A DNA stretch of 64,000 bases from CAWGCE01 sp964480915 (GTDB lineage Bacteria > Planctomycetota > Planctomycetia > Pirellulales > Pirellulaceae): the NCBI GenBank assembly GCA_964480915.1, contig CAYZRS010000015.1, positions 1-64,000 of the forward strand, read 5' to 3'. Below the pieces are notes generated by a model. That model did not search any database. It saw only the letters and a program-made list of their open reading frames with translations, and was not told the DNA's origin. Below, piece after piece: positions 50,216 to 59,052 of the stretch. The number at the start of each line of letters is the position of its first letter. Within the stretch, counting starts at the first letter, position 1. The position numbers were made by a program, and so were the translations under genes.

Positions 50216-51721
50216 CTATTCAAACAGTTCCGCCTGGCGACCGTACTGACGCAAATAGTCCTTCACGCGAACTTTTCTAGCCGTGTTTTCGCTCGTCATG
50301 TAACGAATCTTTCCGAAAATTGGCCGCTCGGGCCCCCAAGCGCGATCATACCGACCTAGCACCCAGAAAATCCCGCTGTAGGAATTCGGGTTACGCCCGT
50401 CGACCGCATATTTGTTGTTGAGCTCGATCATGATCTCTAACGCATCTTGCGGGTGATTGGTCCACTGCAGTATTTTCTTGCCCCACAGCATGCGCAGGTA
50501 GTTGTGCATCCTGCCATCTTGAACCAATTGCCGCTGAGCCGCATTCCAAAGTGGGTCGTGCGTCCGTGAATACTCAAATTTTTCCAGGTCGTAGACGTGC
50601 TCTCGCTTGTCCTTTGTGTGTTCTTCCAATGTTTTCTGCGCCCACTCGGGTAACGATTCATATTGGTCATAGTCGGGACGCTGCCAACACATGTTGTAAC
50701 CCAACTCGCGCCAAGTGATCAGTTCATCCGCAAACGACTCGAACGGTTCACTCGCGCCCCACCAGCCTCGGCTGCTGCCGGTCGCCTTTTCTGCCACAGC
50801 GCTGCTCGACCAGCCTTCCTCTTTCGCGGTCGCCTGAAAGACGGCATGAGCCGACGCGTGGCCAAAATGCAAATAGGGTGACAAGCCGCTGGCGACGTCA
50901 CGTTCCGGTTGATTGCGCTCGAGATAATCTTTGAGCTTGGACTTTACGAAGGACCGAATCTGTTTGCCTGCCGCGACGGTGCCACCGTTAAACGGCGCGA
51001 CGCGTACGCCGTGATCAATCGGCAGCACCTTCAACCATTCGGGCTCATTCGCCAAACGAGCGACGTCGGCCGCGGGCCATGTTTTGAGGCATTGGGCGGG
51101 AATTTTCTGCAGCGGTTTAAGCTTCCGGCGGGCCAATGGATTTGACTGCGGCATTTCATTTAAGTGCGGCAGCAAGTTCTTTTGCAAGTATCGCCGGAAA
51201 TCGTAAGCGCGACTGAAAACTTTCGGCGCAGCGCGCATGGGTAAGAGCCCATTCGAATCGACGAGTTCAAAACGACAGCCAATCTGGCGATTCGCCGACG
51301 CCAACATCTTCGGGAGGAAGAAGCAAGGGAAGTCGTCACTAACCACGACGCTTGCCTTTTCAGCCAAGGCGGCCAACAGGCCACGTCCCTCGCCTGCATT
51401 TTTCTCTAAGTAAGGGTAGTACCCGACGGGCGTATCGACCAAGCGCTGCTGATTATCGGCCATCCCCTGAATGACAAAGTGATGGATTCGATCGCTGGCC
51501 CACCGATACCCACAGCGCAGCGCCTCCAGGACGAGCAGCGGTTTCTTCAATTCCACAGCCCAATCAACGGCCCGTTCGAAACTAAAATTCGAATCGACAC
51601 GACGATTGGCAATCATCCAATACAGGACATATTCGCCATCGCTCGAAACGACCGCTTCGTTCACCACACGAACGCGCAGATCGGGCACATTCGATTTCAA
51701 TTTCTTCGGTTCGCTTGCCAT
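50216..51721 (-). CDS. phr: Class II deoxyribodipyrimidine (CPD) photolyase
   Basis: A 501-residue class II photolyase that repairs cyclobutane pyrimidine dimers with light through FAD. The C-terminal FAD domain shows the class II block WGASEPFESFADELITWRELGYN, followed by HDPLWNAAQ, GRMHNYLRMLWGKKILQW and NPNSYSGIFWVLGRYDRAWGPERP. The N-terminal antenna-type domain covers about 1-170. The tail KVRVKDYLRQYG is typical. It converges on the sigma-factor gene, 61 bases apart, and completes a light-response neighbourhood. Confidence 0.95.
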   Translation of the reverse strand: MASEPKKLKSNVPDLRVRVVNEAVVSSDGEYVLYWMIANRRVDSNFSFERAVDWAVELKKPLLVLEALRCGYRWASDRIHHFVIQGMADNQQRLVDTPVGYYPYLEKNAGEGRGLLAALAEKASVVVSDDFPCFFLPKMLASANRQIGCRFELVDSNGLLPMRAAPKVFSRAYDFRRYLQKNLLPHLNEMPQSNPLARRKLKPLQKIPAQCLKTWPAADVARLANEPEWLKVLPIDHGVRVAPFNGGTVAAGKQIRSFVKSKLKDYLERNQPERDVASGLSPYLHFGHASAHAVFQATAKEEGWSSSAVAEKATGSSRGWWGASEPFESFADELITWRELGYNMCWQRPDYDQYESLPEWAQKTLEEHTKDKREHVYDLEKFEYSRTHDPLWNAAQRQLVQDGRMHNYLRMLWGKKILQWTNHPQDALEIMIELNNKYAVDGRNPNSYSGIFWVLGRYDRAWGPERPIFGKIRYMTSENTARKVRVKDYLRQYGRQAELFE

Positions 51722-51942
51722 AGGAATAGCCTAGGCTGATTCGACCGAGAGACAACTGGGGGCGACCTGCAATCGGTGTGACTTGACACTTCCCGTTCGG
51801 CAGTCATTCGTCGAGCGCCGCAAACGACATTCTGGACAAATTCCATCAGCATCTCGCGAGGCACCAATTTCGACTCAACCGGCGGGCGATCCAGATAGCA
51901 CTTATCTACACGGAACAGAAACCAAAGAATCGAACGAATCGA

Positions 51943-51975
51943 CAAAAAAAGCGGCGCACCGAATGGTACGCCGCT
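51943..51975 (-). terminator. Intrinsic terminator of the third PEP-CTERM gene
   Basis: On the minus strand AGCGGCGTACC and GGTGCGCCGCT form an 11-bp stem with one mismatch and a 4-base loop, followed by TTTTTTT. It lies 25 bases after the PEP-CTERM gene and upstream of phr. Confidence 0.9.
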
Positions 51976-52000
51976 CAACTTGCACCTGGAAAGGTATGTT

Positions 52001-52807
52001 TTAGCGTCGTCGTCCGACGGCCAGTGCGAGCAGGCTACTCAAGACGATAAGGATCGAACTCGGTTCTGGCACGGTGATCGTGTAGGTGAACTGCTCACCA
52101 TAACCGGCAATCAAGGCACCTCCCAATGCAGTGACTGGTCCTGAAAGATCAGGAGCCCCCAGAAAGCCCACTGTACCCGTAAGTTCACCGATGGCGGTCC
52201 CAGCATCAGGAGTCGGTGGATTAAAGGCAAACGTTGATCCGTCTGTCGCAACGATGAAGTTGTCTTGTCCGACAAAAGAATACGTGGCACCAGCGGGCAC
52301 GTTCACTTCCAATGGATTGACACCAGCGTTGCCTTCACCAATGTTGATAAACGAAATCTGAAATGCGTCCATCGAAGTCGGATTCAGGGTTCCCGGAGCA
52401 ACCCAAGTCGTCAATGCACCGCTCGCTTTTTCTTGAGCAACAAGCGCGATCGAAACGGTGTAAGTGCTGACGTTCCCCATGGTCACGACCGATTCCGTTT
52501 CCACTGCAACCAGCTCTTGCAGAGCATCCCCGGTGTTGAAGTCGGTCGTCCCGAAGCCCAGATCACCGACAACCTGTGAACCCGTTCCTGCGAACGTCAA
52601 GTTGGCAGCTGGAGCTGCAAAGAATCCATTGACCGCACCTGCCCCATCGAACGCCCAAACAGTTCCGGCGATGCTGTAGCTCGAACCGGCAGCAGTGATC
52701 GGTGATGAGTTGGTGATCAAGGCCGCTGGTTCTTCGAAGGGAGTCACCCCCGCGAACAGTGAATTTGTCAGGACGAACAGCAGTAGAACGAGTGTCTTCT
52801 TCATCAT
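52001..52807 (-). CDS. PEP-CTERM sorted secreted protein
   Basis: A 268-residue secreted protein: signal peptide about 1-19 (LLLFVLTNSLFA), a Thr/Ser/Ala/Gly-rich beta domain, and a C-terminal PEP-CTERM tag (VPEPSS, hydrophobic helix, GRRR). No enzymatic motif is recognisable. A strong terminator follows. One of three PEP-CTERM proteins in the window. Confidence 0.87.
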   Translation of the reverse strand: MMKKTLVLLLFVLTNSLFAGVTPFEEPAALITNSSPITAAGSSYSIAGTVWAFDGAGAVNGFFAAPAANLTFAGTGSQVVGDLGFGTTDFNTGDALQELVAVETESVVTMGNVSTYTVSIALVAQEKASGALTTWVAPGTLNPTSMDAFQISFINIGEGNAGVNPLEVNVPAGATYSFVGQDNFIVATDGSTFAFNPPTPDAGTAIGELTGTVGFLGAPDLSGPVTALGGALIAGYGEQFTYTITVPEPSSILIVLSSLLALAVGRRR

Positions 52808-53522
52808 TAAATCTTCCTCAAGAAAAGGTGTAACTGGTATTTGATTTGTTAACTAATTTTTGGAAATACATGCTTCCGACTAGGCAAGTATTCAGCCGAC
52901 TCGTCGCGCGACACTATTCAGAAATCGCGCACGATTAGTGGCCGGAATCTGGCTCCGGAAAAACATCCGCGCACGCGGGTCGCTCAAGACCGAACCCAGG
53001 GGTGCGCACATCAGCGCACCGTAAGCACGGCCACAGCGAGACTCGCACCAAACCGGTTATGAGCGCACGGTTGCACGCACATCACCACAGACTGGGCGGA
53101 AGCTATGATTACCTTCGAAATATCAACCCGCGTTCATTGGCAATCCTCGCGTGATCGTTGCGTGGCAGAAATTGGCGCAGGCTGAAGCACAGCCAGACCG
53201 AATCTATTTTTGAGCGTCGGCAGAAAACGGAGCCAACCAAGAAAAGCAGAGGAGAGATGAGTAGCAAGGATGCCGAGACGCGACTGTGTGCAACGCACAA
53301 AACCATCAAATACCGGTCGAAACCGGGAGTGAATTCGTCGCGTCGACATCACTGGCGTTCCTCAAGGTGATCTGTGAAAGATCTAGGATTATTTACGTCT
53401 ACGATCCAGCGTAACTAGAAAGGAGCCTGAGTCAAGCAAAACGGGGAAAAACATGTCGGATTAGAAAACGGGCTGTCAATCCCAATCCTGGGCCTTCAAG
53501 CAATTTCACCGAAAATTACTGT
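52808..53522. other. Intergenic region with GCGCAC-type repeats, no gene seen
   Basis: A 715-base gap upstream of the PEP-CTERM gene and downstream of the thiolase gene, both minus strand. It contains several GCGCAC motifs between 52925 and 53090, two of them forming GGTGCGC-ACATCA-GCGCACC at 53001-53020. Short open frames here (for example 53158-53370) are arginine-rich and unconvincing. Confidence 0.6.
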
Positions 53523-54698
53523 CTAACATTCGACGGCCATCGCGACCGCGTTCCCGCCCCCCAAACAGAGTGCCGCCACACCCTTCTTGGCCCCATGGCG
53601 TTTCAAGACTTTCATGAGCGTCACGAGCACACGGGCGCCGCTGGCCCCAATCGGATGGCCGACCGAGATGCCGCCGCCGTAGATGTTGACTTTCGACATA
53701 TCGAGCTCCAACTGCCGCACGCAGGCCACCATCTGAGCCGCAAACGCCTCGTTGATTTCGTAGAAGTCGACTTCATCGGGCGACCAGCCAGCTTTCTCGA
53801 GTGCCCCTTTGACTGCAGCTACCGGTGCGATGAACAAATCCTGCGGTGCCGTCCCGCTGGTATGAGCCGATACGATACGTCCTTTCAGCGGACCACCCAG
53901 CTCGTCGGCGACCGCCTCACTCGCAACAACGACCGCTGCCGCACCATCGCTCAACGTCGAGGCATTGCCGGCCGTCACGGTCCCCTCCTTGTCGAATACG
54001 GTGCGCAGTTTTGCCAAGCCTGCGGCCGTCGTTTCGGGTCGCACACACTCGTCCGCCTTGACCGTAAATTCCTCGCGGCGTGTCTTGACCTCGATTGGCA
54101 CGATCTCTTCGTCGAAGAGGCCCGCTTCCATCGCTTTGACAGCCCGCTGCTGACTCTCCAAGGAATAGGCATCTTGATCAGCTCGCGTGACACCAAATTT
54201 GTGGGCGATATGTTCAGCGTGGAGCCCCATGTGACACGACTCAAAAGAACAGGTCAGGCCATCGTGGACCATCGCGTCGACCAACTTGAGGTCACCCAGT
54301 TTCTGACCGGTGCGAATGCCGTTCGCGATGTGTGGAGCTCGTGACATACTTTCCATACCACCGGCCACGATCACGCTGGCATCGCCGCAACGGATAGCCT
54401 GCGAGGCCAACATGGCGGCCTTCAATCCAGAGCCGCACACCTTATTGATTGTCAGCGCCGCAATCGTATCGGGCAGCCCCGCTTTGAGTGCCGCTTGGCG
54501 AGCCGGCGCTTGTCCCAGGCCGGCCGAAATCACGTTGCCCATGATGACTTCATCGACTTGATCGGCGGCACAGCCGGACCGTTCGAGGGCAGCCTTGATG
54601 GCGGCCGCGCCCAATTCAGGGGCCGAAAGTGAGCTGAGTGAGCCTTGAAAAGAACCGATAGGAGTCCGTGCTCCCGCCACAATAAACGCTGCTGACAT
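53523..54698 (-). CDS. Acetyl-CoA acetyltransferase (thiolase)
   Basis: A 391-residue degradative/biosynthetic-type thiolase. The acyl-enzyme Cys lies in NKVCGSGLKA, the other active-site blocks are NEAFAAQ, GGGISVGHPIGASGAR and CLGGGNAVAM. It reversibly condenses or cleaves acetoacetyl-CoA. It is divergent from the SDR gene and near an acyl-CoA carboxylase, consistent with leucine, isoprenoid or ketone metabolism. Confidence 0.95.
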   Translation of the reverse strand: MSAAFIVAGARTPIGSFQGSLSSLSAPELGAAAIKAALERSGCAADQVDEVIMGNVISAGLGQAPARQAALKAGLPDTIAALTINKVCGSGLKAAMLASQAIRCGDASVIVAGGMESMSRAPHIANGIRTGQKLGDLKLVDAMVHDGLTCSFESCHMGLHAEHIAHKFGVTRADQDAYSLESQQRAVKAMEAGLFDEEIVPIEVKTRREEFTVKADECVRPETTAAGLAKLRTVFDKEGTVTAGNASTLSDGAAAVVVASEAVADELGGPLKGRIVSAHTSGTAPQDLFIAPVAAVKGALEKAGWSPDEVDFYEINEAFAAQMVACVRQLELDMSKVNIYGGGISVGHPIGASGARVLVTLMKVLKRHGAKKGVAALCLGGGNAVAMAVEC

Positions 54699-54906
54699 GG
54701 CTCGCCGCCCTTATTCAAAAGCCCATAGATTTGAGTATCCGAAAACGTAACCTAATCGGTCTCCCAGAAATTCACCACCGGCTATCCCAAAACGGGGCCG
54801 TCCCTTCTCTTGCCACCTGCCAGAACGCTACGATGGAGGGCTCGAACGACATGCCGAAGCGGGCAGTCGATCGTCCCATCACGGTGTCATTGCGTTGGAG
54901 AGTTTC

Positions 54907-56532
54907 TTGAGTTCACAATCTGAAGAAAACGAATCAAAATCAGACACGACCGATGGGACGTTGGCCGCAGCGCCATCCAAGGAACAGTTGGCCTCGGTTG
55001 TCGAACTCATGCGCCAAATCGCGCAGGATCGCGGTTTACTGTCGGCACTCAGCGAAGAAGACCGCAACGATCTTCTCAAGTCGGCCAATCGGATCGCCTT
55101 TCCCGGCCGTGCTGCTCGTCGGCAACTGACACGGGCTTTCAAGCAACAACGACGGGCCGAGCTGGAAAAACAAAAGGCGTCCGATGAGAAGCTGCTCGCG
55201 GAAACGGGCATCCGTCGTCAGTTCACCGAAAGCGTCCGGCAGCTGAAGCGAGCCTGCCCCTCGGCGCCTTTCGAAACGGCGCTGCCTCCTGCCATCGATG
55301 CGGACGATGAATCGCTGGGACCGAAACTCAACGTGCCCCGCAACTGTTACATCTGCAAACGGGATTATGACCGGCTGCATCCGTTTTATGATGCGATGTG
55401 CCCTGATTGCGCGGCACTGAATTGGTCGAAGCGGAATCAGACGGCCGACCTTTCAGGGCGCTACGCGCTCGTGACCGGAGGCCGCGTGAAGATTGGCTAT
55501 CAAGCCGCACTGAAGCTGTTACGGGCCGGCGCTCATGTCATCGTCAGCACGCGATTTCCGCGGGACGCAACGGCGCGGTTCCTCACCGAACAGGACGCGA
55601 CCGACTGGCAGGATCGGCTGCAAGTCCACGGACTCGACTTGCGACACATCGCCAGTGTGGAAGCGTTCGCTCAGCACCTCGTGTCGACGCTGCCGAGGCT
55701 CGACTACATTCTCAACAACGCCTGCCAGACAGTGCGTAGGCCACCCGGTTTCTATGCTCACCTGATGGAAGCCGAAATGAAAATGGACCATCAGCTTCCG
55801 CTCGAAGCGCGCGCGATGCTCACTTCCCACGAAGCACTGCGTAGCCGCCCAGTCGACGGCGACTCGAATGCGCCCCACAACGTACAGCAACAACTGCCTG
55901 CCGAAGTTATTGACTCGTTTGCCGGCATTCAGCGATCGGCCCAGCTGTCACAGCTGCCGCTCGCACCGGGGGATGAAAAGGACTCCGCAGCGCTGTTTCC
56001 GACCGACCAATACGACGTCGATTTGCAGCAGGTCGACTTACGAACGGTCAACAGTTGGCGTCTGAAACTGGCCGAAGTTCCACTCGTCGAGTTGTTGGAA
56101 GTCCATTTGGTGAACGCCATGGCGCCGTTTATTCTCAACGCTCGTTTGAAACCTCTCATGCTGCGTGTGTCGACCCGTGATAAGCAGATCGTCAATGTCT
56201 CGGCGATGGAAGGAATTTTCTACCGTGCCTACAAAACCGACAAACACCCGCACACCAATATGGCGAAAGCTTCGCTCAACATGATGACACGCACATCGGC
56301 CCAAGATTACGCGGCCGACGGCATCTATATGAACAGCGTCGATACCGGCTGGATCACCGACGAAGATCCGGCCGAAATCGCCCGAATGAAGAAGGAAGAG
56401 CTCGGTTTTCGCACACCGCTCGATCAGGTCGACGCGGCAGCTCGGATTTGTGATCCGATTTTCGCAGGTGTGCTGACCGGCGAGTTCGTTTGGGGTAAGT
56501 TCCTTAAAGACTATCAGCAGGCAAATTGGTAG
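54907..56532 (+). CDS. SDR-family protein with N-terminal zinc ribbon
   Basis: A 541-residue protein. Residues 1-130 are charged and helical; a zinc-ribbon-like CYICKRDYD with CPDCAAL follows (about 145-170). The SDR Rossmann fold begins at SGRYALVTGGRVKIGYQAALKLLRAGAHV minus its ends, with NNACQT as the NNAG equivalent. At the usual YxxxK site the sequence is TNMAK, so Thr stands where catalytic Tyr is expected. A 100-residue insertion follows the NNACQT block. TTG 54907 has GGAG 6 bases upstream; TTG 54895 is an alternative. Possibly an AtuB/AtuG-like partner of the downstream carboxyltransferase, but activity is uncertain. Confidence 0.82.
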   Translation: MSSQSEENESKSDTTDGTLAAAPSKEQLASVVELMRQIAQDRGLLSALSEEDRNDLLKSANRIAFPGRAARRQLTRAFKQQRRAELEKQKASDEKLLAETGIRRQFTESVRQLKRACPSAPFETALPPAIDADDESLGPKLNVPRNCYICKRDYDRLHPFYDAMCPDCAALNWSKRNQTADLSGRYALVTGGRVKIGYQAALKLLRAGAHVIVSTRFPRDATARFLTEQDATDWQDRLQVHGLDLRHIASVEAFAQHLVSTLPRLDYILNNACQTVRRPPGFYAHLMEAEMKMDHQLPLEARAMLTSHEALRSRPVDGDSNAPHNVQQQLPAEVIDSFAGIQRSAQLSQLPLAPGDEKDSAALFPTDQYDVDLQQVDLRTVNSWRLKLAEVPLVELLEVHLVNAMAPFILNARLKPLMLRVSTRDKQIVNVSAMEGIFYRAYKTDKHPHTNMAKASLNMMTRTSAQDYAADGIYMNSVDTGWITDEDPAEIARMKKEELGFRTPLDQVDAAARICDPIFAGVLTGEFVWGKFLKDYQQANW

Positions 56533-56600
56533 CCGTTGGCTTGCAAGAGCCAACCGTGTAGGCGGGCACAAAACACAACTCGAATGATGGCTAAGAAAAT

Positions 56601-58202
56601 ATGACCTGGGACCAACTGATTGAAGACTTTCGCACCGAAGCAGACTCGATACGAATGGGCGGCGGCCAAAAGTCGATCGATCGGCAGCACAAGAAGAATC
56701 GGCTCACGGCGCGCGAACGCATTGCAAAGTTAATCGATCCCGACACCGACTTCCTTGAAACCGGTTTGTGGGCCGCCTGGGGCATGTATGAGGAATGGGG
56801 CGGCGCTCCCTCGGCCAGTGTTGTTTGCGGGGTCGGAACCGTTTGCGGCCGCTCGGTGATGATCATCGCCAACGATGCAACGACGAAAGCGGGCGCCTTC
56901 TTTCCGATGACGGCCAAGAAGGTGTTGCGAGCTCAGCGCATCGCCATGGAGAATCACTTGCCGCTATTTTATCTGGTCGATTCGGCCGGTGTCTTCCTAC
57001 CACTCCAAGATGAAATCTTCCCCGATGAAGACGATTTCGGCCGCATCTTCCGCAACAACGCAGTCATCAGCGCGATGGGGATTCCGCAAGTCGCGGCCAT
57101 CATGGGCAACTGCGTGGCCGGTGGCGGGTACTTGCCGGTCCTCTGTGACAAACTGATCATGACCGAAGGGTCGGGCCTATACCTGGCCGGTCCGGCGCTG
57201 GTGAAGAGCGCGATTGGCCAGGAAGTATCGCACGAGGAATTGGGCGGAGCTTCGATGCACGCCGAAATCAGCGGGACCATCGACTTTCATGAAAAGGATG
57301 ACGAAGCGGCGATCGACCGACTGCGCCAGTTGGCTCAGACGATGCCACACGACGAGATCGCCCCGCCCTTCCGGCGCGAAGCATCGGCGGCTCCTTTAAG
57401 CGCCCCGGCCGCCATCTACGACAAGGCGGCCATCGACCCACAGTCGCAATACGACAGTCGTGAATTGCTGGACTACATCGCCGATCGTGAATCGTTCAAC
57501 GAATACAAGGCAGATTATGGACAGTCGGTAATCTGCGGCTATGCTCGAATCGGCGGCTTTCCCGTAGGCATCGTGGCCAACCAAAGGCAAGTCTCGAAAA
57601 CGAAAACGAGCGGGGTACATTTTGGCGGCGTCATCTATGTAGAAAGTGCCGACAAGGCGGCCCGCTTCATCATGGACTGCAATCAGAACTGGTTGCCGAT
57701 CATCTTCCTCATGGACGTGATGGGATTCATGGTCGGTCGCGATTCGGAACAGAATGGGATCATTCGAGCCGGCGCGAAGATGGTGAACGTCCTTTCCAAT
57801 TGTCGCGTCCCCAAAATTACGGTGATCACAGGCGGCAGCTATGGAGCCGGCAATTACGCCATGTGCGGCAAGGCGTTCGATCCCCGCTTTATCTTCGCCT
57901 GGCCGATTGCTCGCTACGCCGTCATGGGCGCGAAGCAAGCCGCTTCGACACTATTGGACATCAACATCTCGGCCATGAAACGAGCCGGCCAAGAACCGGA
58001 CGCCGAGGAAATGACCGCTCTACGGGACAAGGTCACCGCCTCCTACGAACAATCGACCGACATCCGCTACGGCGCGGCGCGTGGCTGGGTCGACGGGATC
58101 ATCACTCCGGCCGACACTCGGGCCACGCTGATTCGCAGCCTCGAAGTTGCCACTCGGCAAGCCGAAGAAAGGCCGTTTACGACGGGGGTCCTGCAAGTTT
58201 AG
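56601..58202 (+). CDS. Acyl-CoA carboxylase carboxyltransferase (beta) subunit
   Basis: A 533-residue carboxyltransferase of the methylcrotonyl-/geranyl-/propionyl-CoA carboxylase beta type. It has both crotonase-like halves: NRLTARERIAKLID, LVDSAGVFLPLQDEIFPD, GNCVAGGGYLPVL, VANQRQVSKTKTSGVHFGGVIY and GSYGAGNYAMCGKAF. The LPLQDEIFP block favours the methylcrotonyl/geranyl-CoA branch (LiuB/AtuC). The biotin-carrying alpha subunit is not in the window. It lies 68 bases downstream of the SDR gene on the same strand. Confidence 0.9.
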   Translation: MTWDQLIEDFRTEADSIRMGGGQKSIDRQHKKNRLTARERIAKLIDPDTDFLETGLWAAWGMYEEWGGAPSASVVCGVGTVCGRSVMIIANDATTKAGAFFPMTAKKVLRAQRIAMENHLPLFYLVDSAGVFLPLQDEIFPDEDDFGRIFRNNAVISAMGIPQVAAIMGNCVAGGGYLPVLCDKLIMTEGSGLYLAGPALVKSAIGQEVSHEELGGASMHAEISGTIDFHEKDDEAAIDRLRQLAQTMPHDEIAPPFRREASAAPLSAPAAIYDKAAIDPQSQYDSRELLDYIADRESFNEYKADYGQSVICGYARIGGFPVGIVANQRQVSKTKTSGVHFGGVIYVESADKAARFIMDCNQNWLPIIFLMDVMGFMVGRDSEQNGIIRAGAKMVNVLSNCRVPKITVITGGSYGAGNYAMCGKAFDPRFIFAWPIARYAVMGAKQAASTLLDINISAMKRAGQEPDAEEMTALRDKVTASYEQSTDIRYGAARGWVDGIITPADTRATLIRSLEVATRQAEERPFTTGVLQV

Positions 58203-58318
58203 AAAGTCGTTTGAGATCAGATATTGGAAAATTTTGAGAAGTGAAATTGAGGTCCTAGATTCTGATCCTGACATTTCAGAATCCGAACGTGACTCCAGGC
58301 CCCTCTCGAGCTGATTCG

Positions 58319-59011
58319 ATGGCAACTTGTTCACCGAAGCAATCCGCAACACTCCCTGTGAGCCCATGGCTCGTGTTACTCTTGTTGCTCTTGATCCTGT
58401 TCATCGCCATTTTCTCGTTCTCATTTAACGGAAAGCAATCTGCCATGGACCGACCGACTTACGACGAATCGTCAGCTTTCTATCGGCTGCTCGACACAAA
58501 GTACGACGAAGAGCGTGAGGAGGAAGCGATTGCGATTCTCAACGCGAATCCCGAATTGGCAAAATTGGAATGGCCGGGCCCCGACGATCAAGGGAAGCCA
58601 TTCATCCAACACAGCACGGCCCTTCATTACGCGGCGAACGATGGAAAGCTGAAATTGATGCAACGCCTGATCGAATTGGGCGCCGACGTCAATGCCGACA
58701 AAGCCAACTGGTATCGGTCCGTCCTGTCGTGGGCGGCGAATAACGCAAGACTCGAAGCCATCAAACTGCTACTGGAGCACGGTGCCGATCCGAAGTCGCT
58801 CAACGCCGTCCATGCGGCAGCATTCGGCGGCAGCAGCTGTGGCGAAGATGAAGACGACGACTATCCGGCAGCGCTGAAGCTGTTGCTCGCAGCGGGAGCC
58901 GATCTGAACGACCGCCGCTTCCACGACGATTGGACTCCACTGCAAACGGCCATCGACAGTGGAAACACAAGGGCCATCGAGTTCTTACGAGCCCGCGGTG
59001 CCGAGGAATAA
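58319..59011 (+). CDS. Membrane-anchored ankyrin-repeat protein
   Basis: A 230-residue protein: one N-terminal membrane helix (WLVLLLLLLILFIAIFSFSF) followed by ankyrin repeats (STALHYAANDGKLKLMQRLIELGADVN minus its ends, LSWAANNARLEAIKLLLEHGAD, ALKLLLAAGADLNDR, TPLQTAIDSGNTRAIEFLRARG). Ankyrin domains bind proteins; the partner is unknown. ATG 58319 is chosen so the membrane helix is included; GTG 58289 or ATG 58445 (with GGAAAG upstream, lacking the helix) are alternatives. Confidence 0.78.
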   Translation: MATCSPKQSATLPVSPWLVLLLLLLILFIAIFSFSFNGKQSAMDRPTYDESSAFYRLLDTKYDEEREEEAIAILNANPELAKLEWPGPDDQGKPFIQHSTALHYAANDGKLKLMQRLIELGADVNADKANWYRSVLSWAANNARLEAIKLLLEHGADPKSLNAVHAAAFGGSSCGEDEDDDYPAALKLLLAAGADLNDRRFHDDWTPLQTAIDSGNTRAIEFLRARGAEE

Positions 59012-59052
59012 CAGCAGCGGCGGCGATTCACCACCGCACTGCCAGCGGCAGC

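Noticed and set aside
53109..53370. Short open frames of 60-70 residues on both strands
   Set aside because: Arginine-rich composition, no ribosome sites and no recognisable motif.
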